A stretch of DNA of 64,000 nucleotides from Rhizobium leguminosarum. GTDB lineage: Bacteria > Pseudomonadota > Alphaproteobacteria > Rhizobiales > Rhizobiaceae. Where the stretch lies: NCBI RefSeq assembly GCF_001679785.1, contig NZ_CP016286.1, positions 1,240,001 through 1,304,000 on the forward strand, in the 5' to 3' direction. The notes beneath the pieces are model-generated. The model was not told the DNA's origin. It did no database searches and saw only the letters and a program-made list of their open reading frames with translations. This document shows, piece by piece, positions 40,966 to 49,931 of this stretch. A program made the position numbers and the translations under genes. Every line of letters starts with the position of its first letter. Positions within the stretch are counted from its first letter, which is position 1.

Positions 40966-42177
40966 ATGAAGACATTCGAAGTGGCGGTCATCGGTGGCGG
41001 TCTGGCCGGCATGATCGCCGCAATCGCGCTGGCGCGCGGCGGCCGCAGCGTGGCGCTGGTGGCCCCCGTTGCTCCGAAGGAGGACCGTCGCACCACGGCG
41101 CTGATGGATCAGTCGATTCGCTTCCTCGACCGCCTGGCGCTCTGGGAAAAGCTTCGTCCCGCAGCCGCCCCTCTCACCAGCATGCGCATCGTCGACGGCA
41201 CCGACAGGCTGCTGCGCGCGCCGACCACCACCTTCCGCGCGGCCGATGTCGGCCTGGATGCCTTCGGCTACAATTTCCCCAACAAGGCGCTGATCGATAT
41301 CCTCGAAGGGGCCGCCGCCGGCGAGGGCAATATCACCCGCTTCACCGGTATGGCCGAATCGATCGACACATCAGCCGAAGTGGTCTCGATCACGCTTGCC
41401 GGCGGGGAGAGGCTGTCGGCCGATTTTGCCGTCGGCGCCGATGGCCGCAGCTCGAAGCTGCGCGAGACATCGGGCATTACCGTGCGCAACTGGTCCTATC
41501 CGCAATCGGCCATGGTTCTGAATTTCGCCCATTCGCTGCCCCACCAGAATATCTCGACCGAATTCCACACCAAACACGGCCCCTTCACGCAGGTGCCGCT
41601 ACCGGGGAGCCGCTCCAGCCTCGTCTGGGTGCAGGATCCCGCTGAGGCGGCGAGCAACATGGAATTGCCGCTTGCCGAGCTCGGCGCTCTTGTCGAGGCG
41701 CGCATGCAATCCATGCTCGGCAAGGTCAGCGTCGAGGAGGGCGTCCAGGTCTGGCCGCTCTCCGGCATGATGGCGCATCGTTTCGGCAAAGGACGCATTG
41801 CGCTGATCGGCGAGGCCGCCCATGTCTTCCCGCCGATCGGGGCGCAGGGGCTGAACCTCAGCCTGCGCGATATCATGGCGCTTGCCGATATCCTTTGCGA
41901 CCGTGCGGAACTGCCGGTCCCGGCCGACGCCGGCGAAAGCTTCGACCGCAAGCGCCGCGCCGATATCATGACGCGCACGGCCAGTGTCGATCTCCTCAAC
42001 CGCTCGCTGCTCTCGGATTTCCTGCCCGTCCAGATGCTGCGGGCTGCCGGCCTGCATATCCTCTCGGCGATACCGCCGCTGCGCAATATCGTGATGCGCG
42101 AGGGCATCGAGCCCGGCCGCGGCTTTCGCGATATTCCGGATGCGCTACGGGAAAAGCTGAAGCGGAAGAAGGCCTGA
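40966..42177 (+). CDS. UbiH/UbiF/COQ6-family FAD monooxygenase
   Basis: A 403-residue flavoprotein hydroxylase. Motifs: GGGLAGMIAAIALARGG (FAD dinucleotide fold, residues about 9-25), GADGRSSKLRE (DG motif), and LIGEAAHVFPPIGAQGLNLS (GD-like motif). The pattern fits ubiquinone-biosynthesis hydroxylases; which ring position it hydroxylates cannot be told. ATG at 40966 begins the conserved fold. The 3' end overlaps the convergent transporter gene by 33 bp. Confidence 0.88.
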   Translation: MKTFEVAVIGGGLAGMIAAIALARGGRSVALVAPVAPKEDRRTTALMDQSIRFLDRLALWEKLRPAAAPLTSMRIVDGTDRLLRAPTTTFRAADVGLDAFGYNFPNKALIDILEGAAAGEGNITRFTGMAESIDTSAEVVSITLAGGERLSADFAVGADGRSSKLRETSGITVRNWSYPQSAMVLNFAHSLPHQNISTEFHTKHGPFTQVPLPGSRSSLVWVQDPAEAASNMELPLAELGALVEARMQSMLGKVSVEEGVQVWPLSGMMAHRFGKGRIALIGEAAHVFPPIGAQGLNLSLRDIMALADILCDRAELPVPADAGESFDRKRRADIMTRTASVDLLNRSLLSDFLPVQMLRAAGLHILSAIPPLRNIVMREGIEPGRGFRDIPDALREKLKRKKA

Positions 42178-43107
42178 GCGGATCACGATCAGCCAGAGCG
42201 AAACGCTCACCACCGAAAACACCGTCGTGATCAGGATCGTCGCCGAGGCGCGCTCCCGCCAGACGCCATATTGCTGGCCGATGACGAAGACGTTGGTCGC
42301 CGTCGGCAGGCAGGCGAGCAGCACGGCGGCCTGGATCCAGACCGGCTCGAAACCACCAACCGCCGTCAGCGCAATGAAAACCGCGATCGGATGCAGGATC
42401 AGCTTCGCCGGCACGATATAGGAGATTTCTGCCGGAACCCGCTTCAGAGGCCGCAGCGCCAGCGTCACGCCCATGGCAAAGAGCGCGCAAGGAGCCGCCG
42501 CCTGGGCGAGATAATCGACGAGGCGCTGAAACGCCAGCGGCTGGTCGATGTGCAAAGCGGCCACCGCAAAGCCTGCCGCCGTCGACAGGATGAAGGGATG
42601 CAGCGCGACCTTCCGCACGATATCGGCGACAAGCTGGCTTGTTGAACGCTTGTCGTCGCCGGCCGCCGCCATCAGCGCTGGCGCCACGATGAAATGCAGC
42701 GCGTTTTCGAAGCAGATGATCAGCGCCACCGGCACGGCCGCGCCTTCGCCGAGCGCCAAGAGTGCCAGGCCCGGCCCCATATAGCCGATATTGCCATAGG
42801 CGCCGGCAAAGGACTGGATGGTGCAGTCGGCGAGCGAATTGCCGCGCAGCAGGCGGCCGATGGCGAAAAGCAGGATGAAGACTGCATAGGTCGCCGCGAT
42901 ATCGGTGGCGATGAAATCGACGCGCGTCAGTTCTTCGATCGGCGTGCGCGAGACCAGCTTGAAGAACAGAGCGGGCAGGGCGGCATAGATGATGAAGGTG
43001 TTCAGCCAGCCGAGCGCTTCGGCCGGCTGCTTCGTCGCCTTGGCGGCGATGTAACCGATCAGGATCAGGCCGAAGAACGGCAATAGCAGGCTGACGATTT
43101 CGGCCAA
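42145..43107 (-). CDS. AEC (auxin efflux carrier) family transporter
   Basis: A 320-residue polytopic membrane protein with about ten hydrophobic segments in two inverted halves, beginning IVSLLLPFFGLILIGYIAA and with the conserved GYMGPGLALLALG region. Members export organic acids such as malonate or malate; the substrate here is unknown. Converges on and overlaps the UbiH-type gene. Confidence 0.87.
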   Translation of the reverse strand: MAEIVSLLLPFFGLILIGYIAAKATKQPAEALGWLNTFIIYAALPALFFKLVSRTPIEELTRVDFIATDIAATYAVFILLFAIGRLLRGNSLADCTIQSFAGAYGNIGYMGPGLALLALGEGAAVPVALIICFENALHFIVAPALMAAAGDDKRSTSQLVADIVRKVALHPFILSTAAGFAVAALHIDQPLAFQRLVDYLAQAAAPCALFAMGVTLALRPLKRVPAEISYIVPAKLILHPIAVFIALTAVGGFEPVWIQAAVLLACLPTATNVFVIGQQYGVWRERASATILITTVFSVVSVSLWLIVIRSGLLPLQLFP

Positions 43108-43156
43108 GAGGTCTTCCAGGGCGCGGGGATGATCGGCGGGTCAGGATCTGACTTAA

Positions 43157-43268
43157 GCAATTCCAACGAAACTGTGTAGCGGTTTTTGCGCCCGGAATTG
43201 CGCAGAAACAAGAGCAATTCCAGCAAAAGTGTGTAGCGGTTTTGCGTCCGGAATTGCGCAGAAACAAA
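43157..43268. repeat. Two tandem copies (57-bp period) of a palindromic intergenic element
   Basis: Unit 1 at 43157-43211 and unit 2 at 43214-43268, each GCAATTCC ... TGTGTAGCGGTTTT ... GGAATTGC followed by GCAGAAACAA, differing at a few positions. GCAATTCC and GGAATTGC form the palindrome arms. The inner TGTG-AGCGGTTTTGCG core is shared with the element at 57.2 kb. Confidence 0.8.
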
Positions 43269-43332
43269 TCGATAGTGCGTGGACTCATTCACGCGATGAG
43301 TACACGCTCTAAGATCCCAACCCGACAAGCGA

Positions 43333-44268
43333 TCAGTAGTCCCAGAAGGCCGCCACCCAACGAAAGGCGTCGCCGTCGACCGCCACCCGGCCGACGGATG
43401 GGAACGGCAGGTGGGTGGCCACCAGTTGCTCGCCGGTCTCCGCCAGCTCCCGCAAAAGACGGATCCGAACGCGCGCCGCCTCCTCGGGGTCGTGCTCGAA
43501 GCCGTTGAACCAGTCGGGGTGCTCAAAGCCGACCGCGAATACGGCGTCGCCGGCAAACATCAGCCGGTCGCCGCCGGACGCCAGGCGGATCACGCTGTGC
43601 CCCGGGGTGTGGCCGCCGGTGCGATGGACGACCACGCCCGGCGCCACCTCGTACTCGTCATCGAACAGCCTGAAATGGCTGCGATATTCTTCGGCGAACC
43701 GCGTGGCAGTCGCCCGAAGCGCGTCCGGGAACCCCGGTGGCATAGAGACCCGGGAGAAATCGGGCGCCTCCCAGAATTTGACCTCGGCCGCCGCCACGTG
43801 GATGCGCAGGTCCGGACGCAACTGGTCCTTCACCCCGTCGACGAGCAGCCCGCCAATATGGTCCATGTGCATGTGGGTCAGCACCACGTCGGTCACCGAC
43901 GCAAGATCGATGCCGGCAGCTTCCAACCGCTTGATCAGCTGCCCGGCCCGCGGCAGATGCAGGTCCGGGTCGATCCCCAGCCCTGCGTCGAGCAGTATGG
44001 TGTGGTCGCCGCTGCGCACCACGACCACGTTCAGCGCCCAGTCGAAAGCGTCCGCTGGCAGGAACATGTCTTTCAGCCAGGCCGCTCGGACGGCGGGATC
44101 GATGTTGTGTCCCAGCATCGCGGTTGGGAGCGGTAGCACTCCATCGCTGACCACCAGCACCTCAATCTCGCCGACCTGCACCGCGTAGCGCGACGGAACC
44201 AATTCGTCGAGCCGAGGTCTGCCGGTGTGTGCGGTGTTTTCCAGGCTCATCTTTGTCTCAAGGTTCAT
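43333..44268 (-). CDS. Metallo-beta-lactamase-fold hydrolase
   Basis: A 311-residue MBL-fold protein with the zinc motif VVLTHMHMDHIGG (HxHxDH), a later HTPGHSVIR histidine, GDAVF aspartate and a C-terminal THLPFPSVG histidine. The family includes lactonases and related hydrolases; similarity to quorum-quenching lactonases is possible but not decisive. AAGGAGA lies 6 nt before the ATG at 44268. Flanked by repeats and a cupin gene in the accessory region. Confidence 0.85.
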   Translation of the reverse strand: MNLETKMSLENTAHTGRPRLDELVPSRYAVQVGEIEVLVVSDGVLPLPTAMLGHNIDPAVRAAWLKDMFLPADAFDWALNVVVVRSGDHTILLDAGLGIDPDLHLPRAGQLIKRLEAAGIDLASVTDVVLTHMHMDHIGGLLVDGVKDQLRPDLRIHVAAAEVKFWEAPDFSRVSMPPGFPDALRATATRFAEEYRSHFRLFDDEYEVAPGVVVHRTGGHTPGHSVIRLASGGDRLMFAGDAVFAVGFEHPDWFNGFEHDPEEAARVRIRLLRELAETGEQLVATHLPFPSVGRVAVDGDAFRWVAAFWDY

Positions 44269-44477
44269 GTTCGTCTCCTTCTGACCGCCGCCTTAAACAC
44301 GGCATCGACGACGCTACATGGAGGCGTGTTTGCGATCGATTGGTCGAGGGATAAGGACGAGTGGGGCCGAGGGACAGGACAAGCCATACCACGGCATAGG
44401 TGCAGGCCTCGCTTTTTGCTGCCGGCGTGGTGCTGATGGGGGCGGCGTCGATCAGATCGGCGAACGCGGCAAGCCTG

Positions 44478-44966
44478 CTACCGCCATTGCTCGATGAGAA
44501 ATCCCGATGGTCCTTGAACGGGATCGGTGTGGGGTAGGGGTACTGAGGATATTTTCGTCAGCGTCTCGCTTGAAGCAGCCGAAGTCTGAATGTCGGCATG
44601 CTGTCCCTTAGGATAAGCGCCGATGACCTGGAAGTTCGACGTGCAGCCGAGATTCTGATGCCCTGTCCCGGCAGGAAGCACCAGACAGTCTCCGGCCGCC
44701 ACCGCTATTGCTTGACCCCCGGGACCACCAATCAGCAGCGTGGCGCTACCAAGTGCAATTCCCAGCACTTCATGGGCACCGGAATGGTAGTGCTGATAGC
44801 CGAAGACACCATTTCTCCAGATGCCCGTCCAACCGTTTGCCGCGAAGCGACGTTCGAAATCGGGCGGTCCGCCGTCGGCAAACAGCCCTCTGTAAAGCAA
44901 TACAGGAAGATGCGGGTTGTTCGGGACCCAGTCGCTCGGCCCGAAAAGGATCGTCTCGATGTTCAT
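44478..44966 (-). CDS. Cupin-domain protein (YjlB-like)
   Basis: A 162-residue single-domain cupin. Motif 1 is YQHYHSGAHEVLGIALG and motif 2 is GDCLVLPAGTGHQNLG, giving the usual metal-binding His/Glu set. Similar to B. subtilis YjlB-type proteins of unknown function. No obvious partner nearby. Confidence 0.82.
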   Translation of the reverse strand: MNIETILFGPSDWVPNNPHLPVLLYRGLFADGGPPDFERRFAANGWTGIWRNGVFGYQHYHSGAHEVLGIALGSATLLIGGPGGQAIAVAAGDCLVLPAGTGHQNLGCTSNFQVIGAYPKGQHADIQTSAASSETLTKISSVPLPHTDPVQGPSGFLIEQWR

Positions 44967-45324
44967 GCCGAATTCCCAAAGCTAGTCGTCGATTGCCGCG
45001 ACGCGACGGCCATCGAGCCGTCGACGTTGTTCGCCAAGTCTTTCGCCGCGTTTTCCATTGAACTCATCTGCGCTGATGTTCTCAAAGCTAAACTTTGGCG
45101 GTCGCCAGCGGTTCCTTGACGTGCCGTGGTTTAGCCGGGCCAACGGACCATGGCGGGCGCGAAAGATCGAGGCTACTTCGAGCTCCGTCTTTTCGACAAG
45201 CGACTGGTCTGCGAAACGGTAAGAATAGGAGGACTTCGGGAGGCTGCCAAATAGCCCGCCACTGCAGCGCATTGCGGAGACAACCTCCGACGAAGACGGT
45301 GCAGTGGCCGGTCGGTGGAGTCCG
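44967..45324. other. Intergenic segment without a supported gene
   Basis: A 96-codon frame on the minus strand (45272-44982) has no recognisable domain, no good ribosome site and biased Arg content. No repeat or RNA gene seen. Confidence 0.5.
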
Positions 45325-46116
45325 TCAGAGCGTGTCGATCAGGCCTCCGTCCACGCGCATCGAAGCTCCAGTCGTTGCGGACGCCAAAGGGGAGGCCAAA
45401 TAAGTGACGAGATTGGCAATTTCCTCGACGCTCGCGGCGCGTTGGATGATCGAACCGGCGCGGTGCTTCTTGACGAAGTCCGCCGCCACCTCCTCGATCG
45501 GTTTCCCCGTCTTCGCACGTTCCTCGGCGAGCATCGCCTCGACGCCTTCCGAAAGCGTGGGGCCGGGAAGGACGGAGTTCACGGTGACGCCCGTGCCAGC
45601 CATGCGCTTGGCAAGGCCGCGGGCAACCGCAATGTCTGCGGTCTTGCTGACACCATAGTGGATCATCTCGACCGGAATGTTAAAGCCGGATTCAGACGCG
45701 ATGAAGATGACGCGGCCCCAATCGAGCTTCTGCATGCCCGGAAGATATGCGCGCGAAAGCCTGACGGCGGACATGACGTTCACCTGCCAGTGGCGGTCCC
45801 ATACCTCGTCGCCCGCATCGAAGAAGTCTAGCGGCTGGAAGATGCCCGCGTTGTTGATGAGGATGTCCACGTGAGGAACTTGGGCGACAAGAGCGTCACA
45901 TCCGCCAGCGGTCGCGAGATCTGCGGCCGCCGCGGTCACGCTTCCCTTGGCGCCTTCGCCTTTCAGGCGGACGGCGGCCTTCGCGGTCTTTTCTTCGGAC
46001 CGGCCGTTGACCACCACGTCCGCACCCGCCCTCGCGAGCTGGCGGGCGATTGCGTATCCAATGCCTTCAGTGGATCCGGTAACCAGAGCGGTCTTGCCTG
46101 TGAGGTCGATCTGCAT
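45325..46116 (-). CDS. SDR family oxidoreductase
   Basis: A 263-residue short-chain dehydrogenase: TALVTGSTEGIGYAIA (NAD(P) motif TGxxxGIG), NNAGIF, the catalytic Ser in FIASESGFN, and YGVSK with the Tyr/Lys pair (IHYGVSKTADIA). ATG at 46116 follows AGGAG by 7 nt; the longer upstream frame is non-conserved. Substrate unknown. Confidence 0.88.
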   Translation of the reverse strand: MQIDLTGKTALVTGSTEGIGYAIARQLARAGADVVVNGRSEEKTAKAAVRLKGEGAKGSVTAAAADLATAGGCDALVAQVPHVDILINNAGIFQPLDFFDAGDEVWDRHWQVNVMSAVRLSRAYLPGMQKLDWGRVIFIASESGFNIPVEMIHYGVSKTADIAVARGLAKRMAGTGVTVNSVLPGPTLSEGVEAMLAEERAKTGKPIEEVAADFVKKHRAGSIIQRAASVEEIANLVTYLASPLASATTGASMRVDGGLIDTL

Positions 46117-46266
46117 CTTCTGCTCCTGTGAGGTTGGATGACAGAACGTATGAACTGGCGACCGATCTCGCAACAGCCCACGATGAGGATAATCCTCTCG
46201 CGACAGGATGATGTCGGCGGCGGCGGCGTGCGAATTTCTGGCGTATCGTCTAGCCAGGGTCGACAG

Positions 46267-47061
46267 TCACGATCCCTCGTCCGGTATGTTCAAGACCTCT
46301 CCGCACGCCTTGCAATGAACGGCGTCCGCGTCATGGCGCTGAAGGCCGCATCGGTGGCAGGAATAGGTCACCTTGTGAGGGCGGACCACTGCCTGAGCAA
46401 GCCTGACGAAAAGGGAAATGCCGACGATCATCGTCACAACGGAAGTGAGCTTGCCCAACGTTCCCGGAAGCGTGATGTCTCCGAATCCCGTCGTCGTCAC
46501 CGTCGCGACCGTGAAGTACAGCGCATCGACGAATCCTTCGCCTCCCTCCCTGTTGTAGAAGAAGGACGTATAGACGAACCCGGTTGCCATGAAGAGGAAC
46601 ACAAGGAAATTGATTACCGCCCGGACGACGTCGAGAAGGTATGAATAGCCGGCCTTGCGCAGCAAGTCCCTAAGCAACGGACTTCTGCCGATCGCCCAGA
46701 ACCGCATGATCCGCAGGAAAGCGAAATTGTAGAGCAGGTCCGGCAGCAACAGCGTGGCCAGCACCACAAAGTCGATCCAGGTCATCGGCCGCCGAATCCA
46801 CTCGCGCAGAGAGAATGCGGCGATCGCCCGGCCCACCATCTCGGCGGCGATCCACACTGCTATCGCATAGTCGATGATTAGATAGGACGGACCGGATCGC
46901 AGGTACGGGCCGAGCAGGAAGAAGACGAGAATGGCGACGTCAATGGCAGCAAATACCAGCCGAAAGGCGACCGCCTGCCTGCCGTCGGCCCTATCGAGCT
47001 TGCGCAGCACCTGACGAAGCGAATTCTGCCGAGAGCCGTTGTCGGATTCGAAGGTTTTCAT
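46267..47061 (-). CDS. Voltage-gated-type potassium channel with C-terminal zinc ribbon
   Basis: A 264-residue integral membrane protein. About six hydrophobic segments are visible, with an S4-like FLRIMRFWAIGRSPLLRDLLRK and a selectivity filter VATVTTTGFGDITLPG (TxxTGFGD). A cytoplasmic C-terminus carries paired cysteines in CHRCGLQRHDADAVHCKACG, a zinc ribbon. The channel fold is secure; the ribbon may sense metal or redox state or bind a partner. Stands alone between two SDR genes. Confidence 0.87.
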   Translation of the reverse strand: MKTFESDNGSRQNSLRQVLRKLDRADGRQAVAFRLVFAAIDVAILVFFLLGPYLRSGPSYLIIDYAIAVWIAAEMVGRAIAAFSLREWIRRPMTWIDFVVLATLLLPDLLYNFAFLRIMRFWAIGRSPLLRDLLRKAGYSYLLDVVRAVINFLVFLFMATGFVYTSFFYNREGGEGFVDALYFTVATVTTTGFGDITLPGTLGKLTSVVTMIVGISLFVRLAQAVVRPHKVTYSCHRCGLQRHDADAVHCKACGEVLNIPDEGS

Positions 47062-47124
47062 CCAGGGAATCTAGATCCCTCATTGGCGTCTGCAAGTCGC
47101 CAAGAAATCGACTCCTCGGTGATT

Positions 47125-47895
47125 TCAGGCGACGGACCATCCACCGTCCACCAGCAGGTTAGCGCCGGTGATTAGGCTCGCAGCCGGCGATGCTAGGAAG
47201 ACTACGGCACCCACCACATCATCGGTTTCTCCGATCCGGCCTAGCGGAATGTGACCGAGCGTCGCTTTGCGATTGTCGGCATCGGATAAAAAAGGTGCTG
47301 TGCCATCGGTGTGAATGAACGTCGGCGATACAGTGTTTACGGTGACATCATAGCGTGCCCATTCGGCTGCAAGGCAGCGTGTGAGGTGATTGATTGCCGC
47401 CTTGCTCATGCAATAGATTGCCTCGCCGCGCAGTGCCACGGTACCGGCCTGTGAGCTGATGTTGATGATCCTGCCGCCGTTGCGCTTGATCATGTGCCGG
47501 CCCACAGCCTGCGTCATCAGAAAGGTGCCCTTGATATTGACATCGAGTATCTCGTCAAGATCCTTCTCCTCGACCAGTTCCGCGAGATTGCCCGGAGCCA
47601 CGCCGACATTGTTGACGAGGATGTCGATCCGGCCGAACGTCGCAAGCGCCGCGTCAACGGCTTGCGCGATATGGGCCTTATTGGGGATATCCAGTTCAAC
47701 GGGCAGAACTTTTCGGCCCGCTCCCTTGAGCTCGGCAACCAGCCCCGCCGACGCTGCGACATCGCGAACCCCCAAAACAATATCGGAGCCTGCCGCGGCA
47801 CAGGCAAGTGCGCAAGCTCGACCGATGCCACGGCTCGCTCCTGTCACCAAAGTCACCTTGCCCTCAAGGCTGAAGTCCGGCGCATTCTTCTGCAT
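47125..47895 (-). CDS. SDR family oxidoreductase (gluconate 5-dehydrogenase-like)
   Basis: A 256-residue classical SDR: VTLVTGASRGIGRACALA, NNVGVAPGN, catalytic Ser in INISSQAGTVAL, and YCMSKAAI. C-terminal LVDGGWSVA is typical. ATG at 47895 follows GGGAGG; an upstream in-frame ATG at 47922 lacks one. Substrate unknown, perhaps a sugar acid. Confidence 0.86.
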   Translation of the reverse strand: MQKNAPDFSLEGKVTLVTGASRGIGRACALACAAAGSDIVLGVRDVAASAGLVAELKGAGRKVLPVELDIPNKAHIAQAVDAALATFGRIDILVNNVGVAPGNLAELVEEKDLDEILDVNIKGTFLMTQAVGRHMIKRNGGRIINISSQAGTVALRGEAIYCMSKAAINHLTRCLAAEWARYDVTVNTVSPTFIHTDGTAPFLSDADNRKATLGHIPLGRIGETDDVVGAVVFLASPAASLITGANLLVDGGWSVA

Positions 47896-48118
47896 CACGA
47901 TGCCTCCCTCGATGAAGCTCATTTATGGCAGGGTCGGTGGGCGGATGCCAGATGTTCTGCGAGTGCTGAGGAGTGCCCTTTGACAACTGGGCTATCCCGC
48001 AACGTGGGACGCTTTTCTCGAAAGGCCCCCGCAAAAAGCCGGATTGCCCGTCGGTTCCTGCACACGACGAGCGACGGCGCGGGAGGAAACGGAGGACCCC
48101 ACGCACCACCTGTCACAT

Positions 48119-48230
48119 GCCTGGAAAATCGGCAACCGGTGGCCTAGCCGATCTGCATCAGGATCGGAAAGGTCTGCTGGAACCAGATCGCCACATTGCT
48201 GACCCATCCGAACAGGAAGGCGAGACCGGC
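48119..48230 (-). repeat. Direct repeat, copy A: duplicated 3' end of ccdA
   Basis: About 110 bp, differing at only a few positions from 55737-55848 in the same orientation, 7,618 bp apart. It encodes the last 24 residues of the transporter remnant (GWVSNVAIWFQQTFPILMQ ...) and the bases after its stop. This copy is the displaced one, since the sequence continues smoothly into the native gene only at ccdA. Confidence 0.9.
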
Positions 48231-48949
48231 CCACCTCGAAAGCTCGAACCCAGCGACCGCGAGAAGGATCGCTCTGGCGACGGCCTCGATCGATTTGGAG
48301 GCCGCCGCAAGCAGCCGCGGTCTGCTGCGCATCAGTCGCCCGAGTTGCTCCCTGAAGGCGACCGCCAAAAGTGCGACCGCCGATAGCGTCAGGCAGACGC
48401 CGATCATCATCGACACCGCAAAGAGCAGTCCCGTGACGACGACCTGGTGGATTATCGCAAAGGTCATCACGAAGAGCGTCAGAGGACAGCGGATGAGACC
48501 GGCAAGGAATCCTACGACGACGCCTTCGCTGCTCGAATGGGTGTGGGCGTGGCGGAACAGCGCGCTGCCGAGCATCCACAGGCCGATCACGCCGAGCAGT
48601 CCACGGCTGAGCGCCTGGAGGGCGGGAGCCGAGCCCGCGTCGACGAAGGAATGCGAGACCGGCGGCAGGGCGAGCAGCGCGATCAGGACCGCCATGGACA
48701 CATGCGTGAACGACAGCGCCATCGACACCAGCAGCGCCTTGTGCGCCTTCATCGAAGAGCCCATGAGATAGGTGGCGAGGACCGACTTGCTGTGACCGGG
48801 CGTCAGGGCGTGGACTGCACCGAAGGCAATTCCCATCGGCAGGAATGCCAGAAAGGCGAGCCAGCCGCCGCCCTGCGCGAACGCTTGATGTGGTCGGCGA
48901 AGGCCAAATAGATGTCGCGCTGGAATTCGATGATCTGCTGCCAGGGCAT
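48144..48949 (-). pseudogene. Nickel/cobalt (RcnA/NiCoT-like) transporter, frameshifted, with CcdA-derived C-terminus
   Basis: The N-terminal part MPWQQIIEFQRDIYLAFADH starts at ATG 48949, overlapping the upstream yqaA stop (TGATG). It continues in another frame as AFAQGGGWLAFLAFLP, GAVHALTPGHSKSVLATYL (HxxxxxH metal motif) and several membrane segments. A single missing G near 48,888 separates the frames. The last 24 residues are those of CcdA, fused at GLAFLFGW, replacing the native end. The gene is therefore broken unless the frameshift is a sequencing error. Confidence 0.8.
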
Positions 48950-49230
48950 CAGGCCAGTCCCGTGGTTGCCGCTGCCAGCACGATATAGCGTCCGGCCTTG
49001 GCGATCGCCACCAGGAGGACGAAGTTCGGGAGCGGCTCGCGCAACACGCCGGCGACGACGGTGATCGGATCGCCGACGATCGGCAGCCAGCTCGCCAGCA
49101 GCGACCACTTGCCATATCGGCGGTACCATCGCTGGCCGCGTTCCAGCGCGCCGGGTTTGACAGGGAACCAGCGGCAGCTTCGAAAGCGTTCGATCCATCT
49201 GCCGAGAAACCAGTTGACGTCCGTGGGCAT
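48949..49230 (-). pseudogene. YqaA/DedA-like (VTT) membrane protein, N-terminally truncated
   Basis: A 93-residue frame with RYGKWSLLASWLPIVGDPIT and VAIAKAGRYIVLAAATTGL, matching the C-terminal two-thirds of YqaA-type proteins, which are about 140-190 residues. The N-terminal membrane segments and the glycine-rich loop that should precede VNWFLGRWIERF are missing. It overlaps the start of the transporter remnant, so the two were once an operon. Confidence 0.65.
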
Positions 49231-49392
49231 CCGGTCGCACGGGGCGCGTTTTCGGCAGCCACACGGGCGTCCCTATATTGCGACAGGCCCGTGACCTTGC
49301 GGCAGGCAAGAGACGAGTTCACATTCCAGGAACTCTTGGTTGACCAAAGGCGGAGCCGAAATTCCCGAGATCGATAATCCGCGACCGTCGAG

Positions 49393-49848
49393 CTAGGGAA
49401 GCCGTCTCCCGCGACCGACCATTCGTCCAAACTTCAGTAGCAGGCGCTCAAGATCCGGCTCCTCTACGCGGCGGGCGGCCTCAATCGGCGTCAGCCACAC
49501 GGAATCTCTTTCCGCCATTTCTGGAAAGCGCTTTCGGCTACGGCGGACCTCCAGGAGGAAGACGGCAACGACCGGTCGCGCTCCACTTCCGTCCTGCATC
49601 AGCTTGTCATAGAGGAACTCGCCGAAGGGCTTCTTCTTCGCCCTGCCGATCACGCCAGCTTCCTCCCAGGCCTCACGTTCTGCCACTTTGCGCGGCTTCA
49701 GACCTGATATCGGCCAGCCCTTCGGGATCATCCAACGTCTCGTCTCCCGCGTCGTGATGAGAAGCACCTGTGGCCCCTTGGCTGTGTTTCGGAAACACAA
49801 TGCACCATACTGCTGGATCGGCTTCGGATAGACGTCAATCTCATTCAT
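49393..49848 (-). CDS. Nudix hydrolase (DIPP-like)
   Basis: A 151-residue Nudix protein: KGWPISGLKPRKVAEREAWE followed by EAGV gives the Gx5Ex7REUxEExGU box in slightly modified form. TTRETRRWMIPKG before it resembles diphosphoinositol-polyphosphate or diadenosine-polyphosphate hydrolases. It is transcribed toward the transporter remnant and lies 83 bp from the CYTH-CHAD gene, which is upstream on the same strand. Confidence 0.87.
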   Translation of the reverse strand: MNEIDVYPKPIQQYGALCFRNTAKGPQVLLITTRETRRWMIPKGWPISGLKPRKVAEREAWEEAGVIGRAKKKPFGEFLYDKLMQDGSGARPVVAVFLLEVRRSRKRFPEMAERDSVWLTPIEAARRVEEPDLERLLLKFGRMVGRGRRLP

Positions 49849-49931
49849 CGTGTCTGCTCATGTTCATCGACGTCCTCGACCGTGGCGGATAGACCGAGGT
49901 TCCTTCGCTTAAGGTTCGTGGCGACCTCATG

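Noticed and set aside
43157..43268. Tandem repeats considered as a CRISPR array
   Set aside because: Only two units with no unique spacers; the units are directly adjacent palindromes of a dispersed intergenic family, and no cas genes are near.
44269..44477. Signal-peptide-like plus-strand sequence ending in ANAASLLPP
   Set aside because: Fragment of about 35 codons without start or ribosome site and with no protein following; probably chance or an unrecognisable relic.
44982..45272. 96-codon minus-strand frame between the cupin and SDR genes
   Set aside because: No ribosome site, no domain, and composition not better than shadow frames.
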